In this document: piece by piece, positions 16,462-24,338 of the stretch | Numbering within the stretch: position 1 is the first letter of the stretch | How the letters are laid out: each line of letters begins with the position of its first letter | Assembly: GCA_008933735.1 (NCBI GenBank) | Contig: WBUL01000004.1 | Coordinates: 209,160-273,159 of the forward strand | Direction: 5' to 3' | Length of the DNA stretch: 64,000 nt | Source of the DNA: Anaerolineae bacterium | Lineage (GTDB): Bacteria; Chloroflexota; Anaerolineae; Aggregatilineales; J027 | Made by a program: the position numbers and the translations under genes | The notes under the pieces: model-generated | The model's database searches: none | Told to the model about the DNA's origin: nothing | What the model saw: only the letters and a program-made list of their open reading frames with translations

Positions 16462-17595
16462 ATGAGTACAGAAGCCAAAGCACCTCCATCCAACATCCTG
16501 ACGATGGCGCGGGATACGTTTCTGTATGAACTCGATTATCTGCTGCATCCTCTTCAGAAACTTAAGGGGTTTAACCGCTTCAGATATATGGTCATTCTGC
16601 CGTTTTTGACGGTATATCATATGGCCTATCTCCTCATCCTGGGCCTGTTGAGTATCATGGATCTTATCCTTTCGCCCATCCAGCGTGCCCTGGGAACAAC
16701 CCGGATGGCTTACTTTTTTATTCTGCCGAATATGCTTGTTTTTGGGATATTTGTTCTTCTGCCGATGGTGTTAAATTTTTATATTGGATTCACCAGTGGG
16801 CAGTCTATCCGCGTGGAAAACCGTGACTGGGTCGGGACACAGAATCTTGAGCGATTGATGGACTGTGAGAACTTCACCGATCCCAACACCTGCCGGGAGG
16901 ATTTTTTCTGGAACGGTGTGCGGAATACTGTTTTCTTTGTTAGCATCCAGGTCGCCTCGATGGTTATCCTGGCATTGTTCACAGCGATTTCGCTGAATGG
17001 GAAAATCCTGTTTCGTGGCTTCTTCCGCAGTGTCTTTTTTTATCCTGTGCTGCTTTCGCCTGTTGTGGTTGCGCTCATCTGGAAATGGATGCTGGATGCC
17101 GAAAGTGGCATCATCAATTACTTTTTAGTACAGCTTGGCTTTGACCGGGTTAACTTTTTAATTGACCGCAACTGGGCGCGATTCTGGGTGATTGTGGTGT
17201 CGGATTGGGCGCAGATGGGTTTTTATACCCTGATTTTACTAGCGGGCTTGCAGTCGATTCCGGCTTCACTTTATGAGGCGGCAGAGATGGATGGGGCAAA
17301 TGCCGTTTCCAAGTTCCGATATGTAACACTGCCCCTGCTTGTCCCGACCATGACTGTGGTGCTGGTGCTGGCATTGATCCGCGCCGTGCAGGTCTTTGAC
17401 CAGGTCTTTGTGCTGACAGGTGGTGGCCCCGGTACCGCAACCTTTTACATCGTGCAGTATATTTACCGCAACGGGTTCGGGATTACCCCGGCGCAGTACG
17501 GGTTGGCTTCAGCCGCCTCGCTGTTGTTGGCCTCGGTGCTGCTGCTCTTAACGCTCGGACAGTTGTGGCTGGCACGCCGCAACGATACCGTCTAG
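16462..17595 (+). CDS. ABC sugar transporter permease, MalF/UgpA type
   Basis: A 377-residue membrane protein with about eight hydrophobic segments. The EAA loop is SLYEAAEMDGANAVSKFRYVTLP in slightly extended form, and the GGGPGTAT segment typical of MalF/UgpA permeases follows. An N-terminal extension of about 80 residues with an extra membrane hairpin precedes the usual core (MAYFFILPNMLVFGIF). It forms the importer with the next gene. The ATPase subunit (MsmX/UgpC type) is not in the operon and is presumably a shared one encoded elsewhere. Confidence 0.9.
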   Translation: MSTEAKAPPSNILTMARDTFLYELDYLLHPLQKLKGFNRFRYMVILPFLTVYHMAYLLILGLLSIMDLILSPIQRALGTTRMAYFFILPNMLVFGIFVLLPMVLNFYIGFTSGQSIRVENRDWVGTQNLERLMDCENFTDPNTCREDFFWNGVRNTVFFVSIQVASMVILALFTAISLNGKILFRGFFRSVFFYPVLLSPVVVALIWKWMLDAESGIINYFLVQLGFDRVNFLIDRNWARFWVIVVSDWAQMGFYTLILLAGLQSIPASLYEAAEMDGANAVSKFRYVTLPLLVPTMTVVLVLALIRAVQVFDQVFVLTGGGPGTATFYIVQYIYRNGFGITPAQYGLASAASLLLASVLLLLTLGQLWLARRNDTV

Positions 17596-17605
17596 GAGGG
17601 TAAAC

Positions 17606-19213
17606 ATGGAAGCGTTTGGAGGTGTACCAACAGTTCAACCTGAAGGGGTGCGCGGCTTTTTGACCCGCCGTCGTGGTCATGGACGCCTGCATGTGACAGA
17701 CATTGCCACCTATGCCTATCTTATTATTGGCACTGTTGTGATGTTTGGGCCGGTGTTGTGGCTGGTCATGTCCTCATTCAAACCACGTTCACTGCTATTT
17801 GAGCCGAATCCGACCTTTTTGCCTTACCAGCAGGTTACGGTCAAAGTGGATGGCTATGATGAGCCGCTCAATCTGTATGACCTGACTTTTCGTGATGCGA
17901 CCATCAACGGGGCAAAAATTACGCTGAGCAATATTCAAGCAACCAATGGCGTTGTGCAGGGGATTGATACAGTATTACTTACACCCGCGCAGCAAGAAGC
18001 GTTGAATAGTCTGGGAACAGGTTCAGGAAGAGTCCCGGAAGGCATCGCCTCTGTAAGTATTGAGGACGGTAATTTGCTGGACGTAATTCGCGCTCAGCCG
18101 GAGCTGTCGATTGGCGCGGAACTGCTCGAATCAGTGAATTTGAGCGAGGTCGTGGCTGTTGAAGGGGATACTAAATATACGTTCCTCATGCCAACTAACG
18201 AGGCCTTTGCCGCCTTTTTCGCTGAATACGGTACAGCCATGTTGGAGGATCAGGAACTTCTCCGGACGATCTTGCTGCATCATGTTCTGCCAGACCGCTA
18301 TCTGGTGGTCAATTTTTATCGCAGCATCAATACCTCTATTCCGACCCTGCTTCCGGACGACATGCTCCCGATAGCTCTGGAAACAGGCGAAACACGCCGC
18401 TTAGCGCAAATTGGTTCTCCAAAGGGCGCAGAATATACCATGATTGACCCGGATAACCCAGAAGCGGGCACGATTTCTGTGTTTGCCTATGGCACAGCGG
18501 CAGGACTCAGCGTTATTTTTGAACCTGTTCGTGAGGTCAAATTCAGCCTGGATAACTTCCGAGGTGGGGTCAAGGCATTTCCTTTCTGGCGCTACTTGCG
18601 AAATTCAATCATCGTAACCACAGCCGCGACTCTTGTTACGCTGATTATCAACAGCATGGCGGCCTTTGCCCTCAGCAAATACCGTTTTGCAGGGCGGGAC
18701 ATTGTATTCATTATCATCATCAGCACCCTCATGGTGCCCATTTCGGTGATTCTGATTCCGGCGTTTCTGGTTATTTCGGAAGTGGGCTGGGTCAACAGCT
18801 TCTGGGGTGTTATTATCCCCGGAGCAGCAACCCCTACGGGCGTTTTTTTGCTGCGGCAGTACATGCTGACCATTCCCGATGAACTGCTGGATTCGGCTCG
18901 AATCGACGGTGCAACGGAATGGCGAATCTACTGGCAGATCATTTTGCCATTAGCGCGTCCGGCGCTGGCAGTACTGGCGATTTTTTCTGTCATGTGGCGC
19001 TGGAATGACTTTCTCTGGCCGCTGATTGTGTTAAACCAGAACGAACTGTTTACTTTGCAGGTCGGGCTGAACGCTTTCCAGGGGGCGCTGGATATTCAAT
19101 GGCATTACATTCTGGCGATGACGGTGCTAACACTGCTGCCGATTACGCTGGTGTTCGCCTTTTTGCAGCGTTATATCACCAGCGGCATCGCTACAACCGG
19201 GATGAAAGGTTAG
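17606..19213 (+). CDS. ABC sugar transporter permease, MalG type, with inserted FAS1-like domain
   Basis: A 535-residue MalG/UgpE-type permease, against about 280-300 normally. The first membrane helix (residues 33-57) and the core from about 327 (FWRYLRNSIIVTT, EAA loop ELLDSARIDGATEWRIYWQI) are normal. Between them lies an insertion of about 250 residues, placed outside the membrane by topology. It looks like a fasciclin (FAS1) domain in reversed order: residues 77-125 match the C-terminal FAS1 part (INGAKI, NIQATNGVVQGIDTVLL), and residues 155-232 match the N-terminal part (NLLDVIRAQPEL, YTFLMPTNEAFAAF, ILLHHVLPDRY). An AGGAGG ribosome site precedes the ATG. The insertion may bind substrate, the binding protein or cell-surface glycan. 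Confidence 0.88.
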   Translation: MEAFGGVPTVQPEGVRGFLTRRRGHGRLHVTDIATYAYLIIGTVVMFGPVLWLVMSSFKPRSLLFEPNPTFLPYQQVTVKVDGYDEPLNLYDLTFRDATINGAKITLSNIQATNGVVQGIDTVLLTPAQQEALNSLGTGSGRVPEGIASVSIEDGNLLDVIRAQPELSIGAELLESVNLSEVVAVEGDTKYTFLMPTNEAFAAFFAEYGTAMLEDQELLRTILLHHVLPDRYLVVNFYRSINTSIPTLLPDDMLPIALETGETRRLAQIGSPKGAEYTMIDPDNPEAGTISVFAYGTAAGLSVIFEPVREVKFSLDNFRGGVKAFPFWRYLRNSIIVTTAATLVTLIINSMAAFALSKYRFAGRDIVFIIIISTLMVPISVILIPAFLVISEVGWVNSFWGVIIPGAATPTGVFLLRQYMLTIPDELLDSARIDGATEWRIYWQIILPLARPALAVLAIFSVMWRWNDFLWPLIVLNQNELFTLQVGLNAFQGALDIQWHYILAMTVLTLLPITLVFAFLQRYITSGIATTGMKG

Positions 19214-19220
19214 GATAGGT

Positions 19221-19895
19221 ATGAAATTTTTTATCGACAGTGCAAAGGTAGATGAAATCAGCTATGCACTGGAAAACTGGGATATTGACGGGGTGACTAC
19301 CAATCCCCGTCATGTTCAGGTTTCTGGCAAACCCTTCCTGAAAGTGGTGCAGGAAGTTGGCAAGCTGGTTATGCAGGCAGGGATGGATAAAACCGTGTCT
19401 GTGCAGACCAACCCTCACAGACACGCCGATTTTCAGGCGATTGTGGAGGAAGGGCTGCGGCTGGCGGACTTAAGCGAGAACTTTGTCATCAAAATGCCAT
19501 GCACAGAGGCGGGTTTCCGGGCGTGCCGTGAGCTTACGGAAAAAGGGATCCGCTGCAATTTGACCCTTTGTTTTTCGGCTGTACAGGCGCTTCAGGCCAT
19601 GCGAATGGGGGCTTTTTACGTGTCGCCGTTTATCGGCTGGAAGGAGGCTAATGGCGAAGAAATCCGTCAATTTATTGAAGAATGTGTCGCCATCCGGGAT
19701 AACTACGACTATGGGACGGAAATCCTGGTGGCGGCGGTGCGGAATGGTCGCCAGATTGTGGACGCGGCGGTTTCCGCTGCGGATATTGTGACCGCCGGAT
19801 TCGATGTTTACCAGACGGCATTCCAGCATCCTTATACTGTCGATGGGTTAGGCAAATTCCAGAGCTTCTGGGATCAGACGCCTTATGATGAGTAA
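19221..19895 (+). CDS. TalC/FSA-type transaldolase (candidate sulfofructose transaldolase)
   Basis: A 224-residue single-domain aldolase/transaldolase of the FSA/TalC class. It keeps FIDSAKVDEI with Asp6, DGVTTNP with Asn28, and the Schiff-base Lys91 in FVIKMPCTEAG. Two positions that bind the donor phosphate in FSA are changed: the Arg of SP(F/Y)(V/I)GR is Trp140 (SPFIGW) and the Ser of AAS.R is Ala172 (VAAVRN). A donor without phosphate, such as 6-deoxy-6-sulfofructose, is a good fit. The reaction would then give 3-sulfolactaldehyde and fructose 6-phosphate with glyceraldehyde 3-phosphate as acceptor. No kinase gene is in the operon, as expected for that route. Family assignment firm, substrate inferred. 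Confidence 0.82.
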   Translation: MKFFIDSAKVDEISYALENWDIDGVTTNPRHVQVSGKPFLKVVQEVGKLVMQAGMDKTVSVQTNPHRHADFQAIVEEGLRLADLSENFVIKMPCTEAGFRACRELTEKGIRCNLTLCFSAVQALQAMRMGAFYVSPFIGWKEANGEEIRQFIEECVAIRDNYDYGTEILVAAVRNGRQIVDAAVSAADIVTAGFDVYQTAFQHPYTVDGLGKFQSFWDQTPYDE

Positions 19896-19905
19896 GTGAG
19901 AACCT

Positions 19906-21333
19906 ATGTCATTTGCTACCATGAAAGGCGGTAAGCCGCCTAAAATAGTAATCCTAGGCGCTGGCAGCGCAATTTTCGGGCTGGGGGCGCTTTCCACAAT
20001 GATGCAGTCGGAACGGCTGCGCGGTGCTGAACTGGCGCTGGTGGACATTGACGAACCCGGTCTGGAAACCATAGCCAGGCTTGCCAACCTCATGAATGTG
20101 GCCTGGGAATCAGATGTCAAAATTTCTGCCACCACCAACCGCCGTGACGTGCTGCACGGGGCGGATATTGTGATCGTGTCGGTGCAGGTTGGCCCCCGTG
20201 AGGAGGTCTGGGAAATGGATTGGCGGATTCCGCTAAAACACGGGGTTCGCCAGCCTTATGCGGAAAATGGCGGCCCTGGCGCGTTTTCCCATACGGCCCG
20301 TAACCTGCCCCTTCTGCTGGACATTGCCCGCGATATGGAGGAACTTTGTCCGGATGCGTGGTATTTTAACCTGACCAATCCCCTGATCCGATTAACACGG
20401 GCAGTTCACAAATACAGCAAAATCAAGGTGCTGGGGCTGTGCCATCAACTGCTGTGGGGATATGCGATGGCGGGGGCGGTGCTGTCGGAGCATTTCAATA
20501 TTCCCGTGCCTGAACATTTCCATGTTCATACAGACGCGGACAACATGCCGAATTTTATTCCGGTCGCGCGGGCTGCGCTCGAACATCTTGACATCAAAGC
20601 GGCAGGGATCAATCATTTTTCGTGGGTGTACGATATTCGGGACAAAAAAACGGGCGAAGATCTGTATCCCTTGCTGCGAGACACCTGGTTCAACCACTAT
20701 CGCAGGGATTTTGAACCCCTCACCCGCGAGGTTTTTGAAATTTACGGTATGATGCCTACCGCCGGGGACAGCCATATGTGTGAATATCTGACCTTCGTGA
20801 CGGATCCTATCACCAAACCCTGGGAAAAGTACGACTTAAAACTGCAAAGCTGGGACGGCAACCGCCGCCGCCGCGCCAGTCGCAAGCAGTTAGCCAAGGA
20901 TATCGTCGAAGGGCGAAAGGAGGTGAATGAGCTTCGTGATGTTTGGCGGCATAATATGCTGGATGAAGGTATTCCTGAGCTCATTTCCGGCCTTGTTTAC
21001 AACACCAACTACTATCACCAGCAGCTAAACATCCCGAATCGTGGCAATATTCCTAATCTTCCTGGCGATATGATTATTGAGGTACCAGGAATCGTGTCCG
21101 GTTTTGATATTCAGGGTTTGGCTTTTCCACCCCTGCCAGAGGGCATCGCCGAACTTTGCCGTCGTGAACTGCTGCGTTCGGAAATGGTGGTCGATTCGAT
21201 TGTGCAGGGTGATCGACAGTTGGCCCTGCAAGCCCTCCTGCTCGACCCGATGGTCACGGACATTGATACGGCCCGGTCTATTCTGGAAGATTTGCTTCAG
21301 GAATTTGCCCAATATTTGCCCACGTTTAACTGA
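19906..21333 (+). CDS. GH4-like NAD-dependent glycosidase (candidate sulfoquinovosidase)
   Basis: A 475-residue GH4-superfamily enzyme that uses NAD+ and a divalent metal in an oxidation-elimination mechanism. The Rossmann motif is ILGAGSAIFG (18-24), followed by acid VDIDE. Metal and substrate residues are FNLTNP at 154-159, GLCH with Cys179 and His180, and GINHFSW at 234-240. The length fits the alpha-galactosidase/alpha-glucuronidase branch more than the phospho-glucosidases. NAD-dependent sulfoquinovosidases related to GH4 are known (now family GH188), and the operon context favours that role. Alpha-glucuronidase or alpha-galactosidase activity remains possible. Ten bases separate it from the transaldolase gene. 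Confidence 0.82.
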   Translation: MSFATMKGGKPPKIVILGAGSAIFGLGALSTMMQSERLRGAELALVDIDEPGLETIARLANLMNVAWESDVKISATTNRRDVLHGADIVIVSVQVGPREEVWEMDWRIPLKHGVRQPYAENGGPGAFSHTARNLPLLLDIARDMEELCPDAWYFNLTNPLIRLTRAVHKYSKIKVLGLCHQLLWGYAMAGAVLSEHFNIPVPEHFHVHTDADNMPNFIPVARAALEHLDIKAAGINHFSWVYDIRDKKTGEDLYPLLRDTWFNHYRRDFEPLTREVFEIYGMMPTAGDSHMCEYLTFVTDPITKPWEKYDLKLQSWDGNRRRRASRKQLAKDIVEGRKEVNELRDVWRHNMLDEGIPELISGLVYNTNYYHQQLNIPNRGNIPNLPGDMIIEVPGIVSGFDIQGLAFPPLPEGIAELCRRELLRSEMVVDSIVQGDRQLALQALLLDPMVTDIDTARSILEDLLQEFAQYLPTFN

Positions 21334-21336
21334 TCG

Positions 21337-22590
21337 ATGGAATTAGCAGAACTTTTTTACCGCTTTGGTGTGGCGCTGGTACTGGGGGCATTACCCGGTG
21401 TCCAGCGTGAATTTGAGGAGAAATCCGAGCCAGAGCAGCGGCCAGCAGGTGCACGCACCTTTGCGCTGATGGGGCTGACCGGGTGTGCCGCAGCGCTCGC
21501 GGCGGACGAGTTGAACTCGGCGTTGGTATTTGCGGCGGTGATGGTTTCCATGTGTGCCCTGATTATTGCGGCATACATTATGACCAGCAAACACCGCACA
21601 GGTATGACCACCGAAGTCGCATCGATTCTCATCCTGATTGTCGGGGCCCTCTGTTACTGGGATGAAATCACCCTGGCGGGTGCGCTGGCCGTGACAACGA
21701 CGGTTCTGCTTTCTGTTAAAGGCGAAGTTCAGCGGTTTGTCCGCAATCTGACGCCAGAAGATGTTCGTTCGACGCTGGTTTTTGCGGTCATCACGGTGAT
21801 CATTCTGCCCGTCCTGCCGGATGAAGGGCTTGGCGAGAAACCCCTTGATGTTCTGAATCCCCGGCAAATCTGGCTGATGGTCGTGTTTATTTCCGGGATC
21901 AGTTTTCTGGGGTATATCCTGAATAAATTCCTGGGGACAAGCCGTGGGGTCGTTCTGACAGGGCTTTTGGGCGGGGTGGTTTCCAGCACCGCCAGCACCA
22001 TGTCATTTGCCCAGCGCAGCAAGGAAAATCCCGAACTGGCAAAATCGTTGGGGCTGGCAATCATGCTGACATGGACGGTCATGTATGCCCGTGTCACGGT
22101 GATTGTGGCTGTAATAAGCAACCATTTGCTGAACGAACTCTGGCTGCCCTTGTCCCTCAATATGGCGGTTGGGGCGGCTTATGCAACATGGCTGTATTAT
22201 TCGCAGCGTGAGCATACCAGCGAAGAATTCCAGTATAACAACCCCTTTCGGCTCAGACCTGCTCTGGAATTTGGGGCGCTGTTCGCGGTGATTCTCGTGG
22301 TTGCACGCGCCGCCCAACTTAACCTGGGGGATGCAGGTGTCTTTCTTTCCAGCGCTATTGGCGGTTCGGTCGATGTCAATGCCATTACGCTTTCCATGTC
22401 GGATCTGGCGAATGGTCGGAATATTGGAACAGTGTTGGCAGCCCAGGCAGTGATGCTGGCAACGATCAGTAATATGGTTGTCAAAGGCGGCATGGTGGTT
22501 ACGAGCAGCGCCCCTGAATTACGCAAAACTATTCAGCTCGGAATCATTCTGCTGATTACCGCAGGTGTGATCGTCATTTTTTTGATTTGA
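21337..22590 (+). CDS. MgtC/SapB-DUF4010 family membrane protein
   Basis: A 417-residue integral membrane protein with about 12 hydrophobic segments. The N-terminal part resembles MgtC/SapB (LFYRFGVALVLGALPGVQRE, GARTFALMGLTG), the rest is DUF4010 (GLLGGVVSSTASTMSFAQRS and GGSVDVNAITLSM are its hallmark loops). Function of DUF4010 proteins is not established. It starts three bases after the glycosidase stop and is 13 bases ahead of the SAF-domain gene, so it belongs to the operon. A transporter role, for example export of sulfite or a sulfonate, would fit but is inference. Confidence 0.85.
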   Translation: MELAELFYRFGVALVLGALPGVQREFEEKSEPEQRPAGARTFALMGLTGCAAALAADELNSALVFAAVMVSMCALIIAAYIMTSKHRTGMTTEVASILILIVGALCYWDEITLAGALAVTTTVLLSVKGEVQRFVRNLTPEDVRSTLVFAVITVIILPVLPDEGLGEKPLDVLNPRQIWLMVVFISGISFLGYILNKFLGTSRGVVLTGLLGGVVSSTASTMSFAQRSKENPELAKSLGLAIMLTWTVMYARVTVIVAVISNHLLNELWLPLSLNMAVGAAYATWLYYSQREHTSEEFQYNNPFRLRPALEFGALFAVILVVARAAQLNLGDAGVFLSSAIGGSVDVNAITLSMSDLANGRNIGTVLAAQAVMLATISNMVVKGGMVVTSSAPELRKTIQLGIILLITAGVIVIFLI

Positions 22591-22603
22591 AAGGAATTTC
22601 CAG

Positions 22604-22918
22604 ATGAAAAAAGTTTTCGTCATTGACGAAAAAGACAATGTGGGGACAGCCGTTCTCGAACCCATTAAAGTTGGGGATGACGTTGGCACGAATGGTGCTT
22701 TGACCAGCATCGTTGTGAAGGCCAAAGCTGACATCCCCTTTGGGCATAAAATCGCCCTTCGTGATATTCCCAAGGGCAGCATTGTGATGAAATATGGGCT
22801 GAGCATCGGAAATGCCACTCAGGACATTAAAGCGGGCGACCATGTGCACATCCACAATGTGGAAAGCAATCGTGGCCGCGGAGATAAGTTCGCGGATTCA
22901 AAAGGCGTAAGCGCATAG
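22604..22918 (+). CDS. suyA: SAF-domain small subunit, SuyA-like (sulfolactate sulfo-lyase) or UxaA N-terminal type
   Basis: A 104-residue protein that is a single SAF domain, as found at the N-terminus of altronate/galactarate dehydratases and as the separate small subunit SuyA of (2R)-sulfolactate sulfo-lyase. Visible are the central IPFGHKIALRDIPKGS..MKYG and the C-terminal GDHVHIHNVES followed by RGRGD. It has an AAAGGAA ribosome site and ends 12 bases before the UxaA-type gene, forming a split pair. The SuyA reading rests on its partner and operon, not on this domain alone. Confidence 0.7.
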   Translation: MKKVFVIDEKDNVGTAVLEPIKVGDDVGTNGALTSIVVKAKADIPFGHKIALRDIPKGSIVMKYGLSIGNATQDIKAGDHVHIHNVESNRGRGDKFADSKGVSA

Positions 22919-22930
22919 GAGGAGAAAAAA

Positions 22931-24103
22931 ATGACTGAATTTATGGGATATATCCGGCCCGACGGGGCAGTGGGTGTGCGGAATCATGTTTTGCTGCTTT
23001 CTGGAACTGTCTATGCCAACCGATTGTGCGATCATGTGGCGAACATGATTTACAATGCTGTTTCTATCACCCACCCAAACGGGCGCTGTCAGGTTGCGCC
23101 TGACCTGCGGATCACCCGTCGCTTCCTCTCCGGCACCGGGGCAAATCCTAATGTTGCGGCGGTCATCGTGGTGGATCACTTCCGTGAGGAAGGCTGTACC
23201 GCTGACGACATCGCCCAGGACATCAGCCCGACGGGGAAACTGATTGCAACGGTCAATATTCGCAGCGACGGCGGTTTTATTTCTGCGCTGGAAAAAGCTA
23301 TGCGTTATGCTGCCGATTTTTCGCGCCAGGTCAGTGACTACCGACGTGAGACAGTCCCGCTTTCCAAACTCCTGTTTGCAACCGAATGCGGCACGTCAGA
23401 TACAACCTCTGGCCTTGCCAGTAACCCGGCAACCGGTGTCTGCTCCGATATGATTATCGCCGAAGGAGGACGGACGATTCTGGCGGAATGCACTGAATGG
23501 ATGGGCTGCGAAAATTGGCTTACCGAACGTGCCGTCAATGAAGATGTCGCAGAACGCATTCTGGCGGGCGTGCAGCATATGGAACAACGTGCCTTAGCCA
23601 GCGGCGAGGATATTCGCGGTTCGCAGCCTACAGGGGATAATATCATCGGCGGCCTGACCACCATTGAGGAAAAATCGATGGGGGCGTGCAAAAAAGCTGG
23701 GAATTCGCCGATCATTGATTACCTTGAAATCGCGCAGCCCCCAACCAGCGAGAAACCTGGTTTGTATGTAATGTATGGCCCTGGTCATGGTGCCGAGTCC
23801 ATTAGCAGCATGGCAGCGGCAGGGGCCCAGATACAGGTCTTCTGCACCGGGGGTGGGCACACATCCTCACATCCGATTATGCCTACTATTAAAATCACAG
23901 GCAACGCTGAATCCTATCGTCTGATGAAAGATACAGTAGATGTGGATGTCAGCGATGTACTGCGCGGGGACATTACCATGCAGGAGGCAGGAAAACGCCT
24001 TTTTGACGAGGTGATTGCCGTCGCCAACGGTCGTTTGACCAAGTCCGAAGTCCTCAAAGATGATAACAGCTTTGCGATCCACCGCATCGGGCCGAGCATC
24101 TAA
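22931..24103 (+). CDS. suyB: UxaA-family large subunit, SuyB-like (sulfolactate sulfo-lyase) or sugar-acid dehydratase
   Basis: A 390-residue protein of the UxaA/GarD C-terminal family. It begins with the family signature GYIRPDGAVGVRNHV. The ECGTSDTTSGLASNP segment at 152-166 has DTT where altronate and galactarate dehydratases usually have GGSDA(F)SG, and the end region DVDVSDVL also leans towards SuyB as I recall it. SuyAB cleaves 3-sulfolactate to pyruvate and sulfite. With the split small subunit just upstream and the isomerase/transaldolase/GH4 genes before it, this would end a sulfoquinovose pathway. A hexarate or hexonate dehydratase is the alternative. It has an AGGAGG ribosome site and is the last gene of the operon. 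Confidence 0.72.
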   Translation: MTEFMGYIRPDGAVGVRNHVLLLSGTVYANRLCDHVANMIYNAVSITHPNGRCQVAPDLRITRRFLSGTGANPNVAAVIVVDHFREEGCTADDIAQDISPTGKLIATVNIRSDGGFISALEKAMRYAADFSRQVSDYRRETVPLSKLLFATECGTSDTTSGLASNPATGVCSDMIIAEGGRTILAECTEWMGCENWLTERAVNEDVAERILAGVQHMEQRALASGEDIRGSQPTGDNIIGGLTTIEEKSMGACKKAGNSPIIDYLEIAQPPTSEKPGLYVMYGPGHGAESISSMAAAGAQIQVFCTGGGHTSSHPIMPTIKITGNAESYRLMKDTVDVDVSDVLRGDITMQEAGKRLFDEVIAVANGRLTKSEVLKDDNSFAIHRIGPSI

Positions 24104-24124
24104 CCTATTTTGCCTGCAAACACG

Positions 24125-24162
24125 AGGACAGGGTGTCATTGAGGTCAATCGCGCCCTGTCCT
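24125..24162 (+). terminator. Stem-loop ending the sugar operon
   Basis: AGGACAGGG pairs with CCCTGTCCT in a 9-bp stem with a 20-base loop, 21 bases after the last stop codon, followed by TATAAG. Probable transcription end. Confidence 0.65.
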
Positions 24163-24179
24163 TATAAGCGATCTAATGG

Positions 24180-24286
24180 GGTTCTTATGGAAGAACCTCT
24201 GTTTGTTCTGTTACATTCCCTTAAAGTCTGACATTTTGCACAAAACAATACGTCGAATTGACCAAGATCAAGGTCACGTAAATTGT
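24180..24286 (+). promoter_or_regulatory. Probable promoter region of the Mrp antiporter operon
   Basis: The 235-base gap before the antiporter genes holds a short perfect hairpin (GGTTCTT-ATGG-AAGAACC, 24180-24197), a -35-like TTGACC at 24258, and a -10-like TAAATT at 24279 with a short 15-base spacer. TGACC and GGTCA (24259-24263, 24272-24276) are inverted arms around GATC, so an operator may overlap the promoter. No coding sequence was seen in the gap. Confidence 0.4.
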
Positions 24287-24338
24287 ATTAGCAGGGATTT
24301 TTTAGCAAAATTGCCTGCTCGAATATGAGGTTGTGCTC

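Noticed and set aside
13683..24103. Operon as a simple hexuronate pathway
   Set aside because: Not excluded, but a TalC-type transaldolase and lack of UxaB/UxuA/KdgK-type genes fit poorly; kept as the alternative in the evidence.
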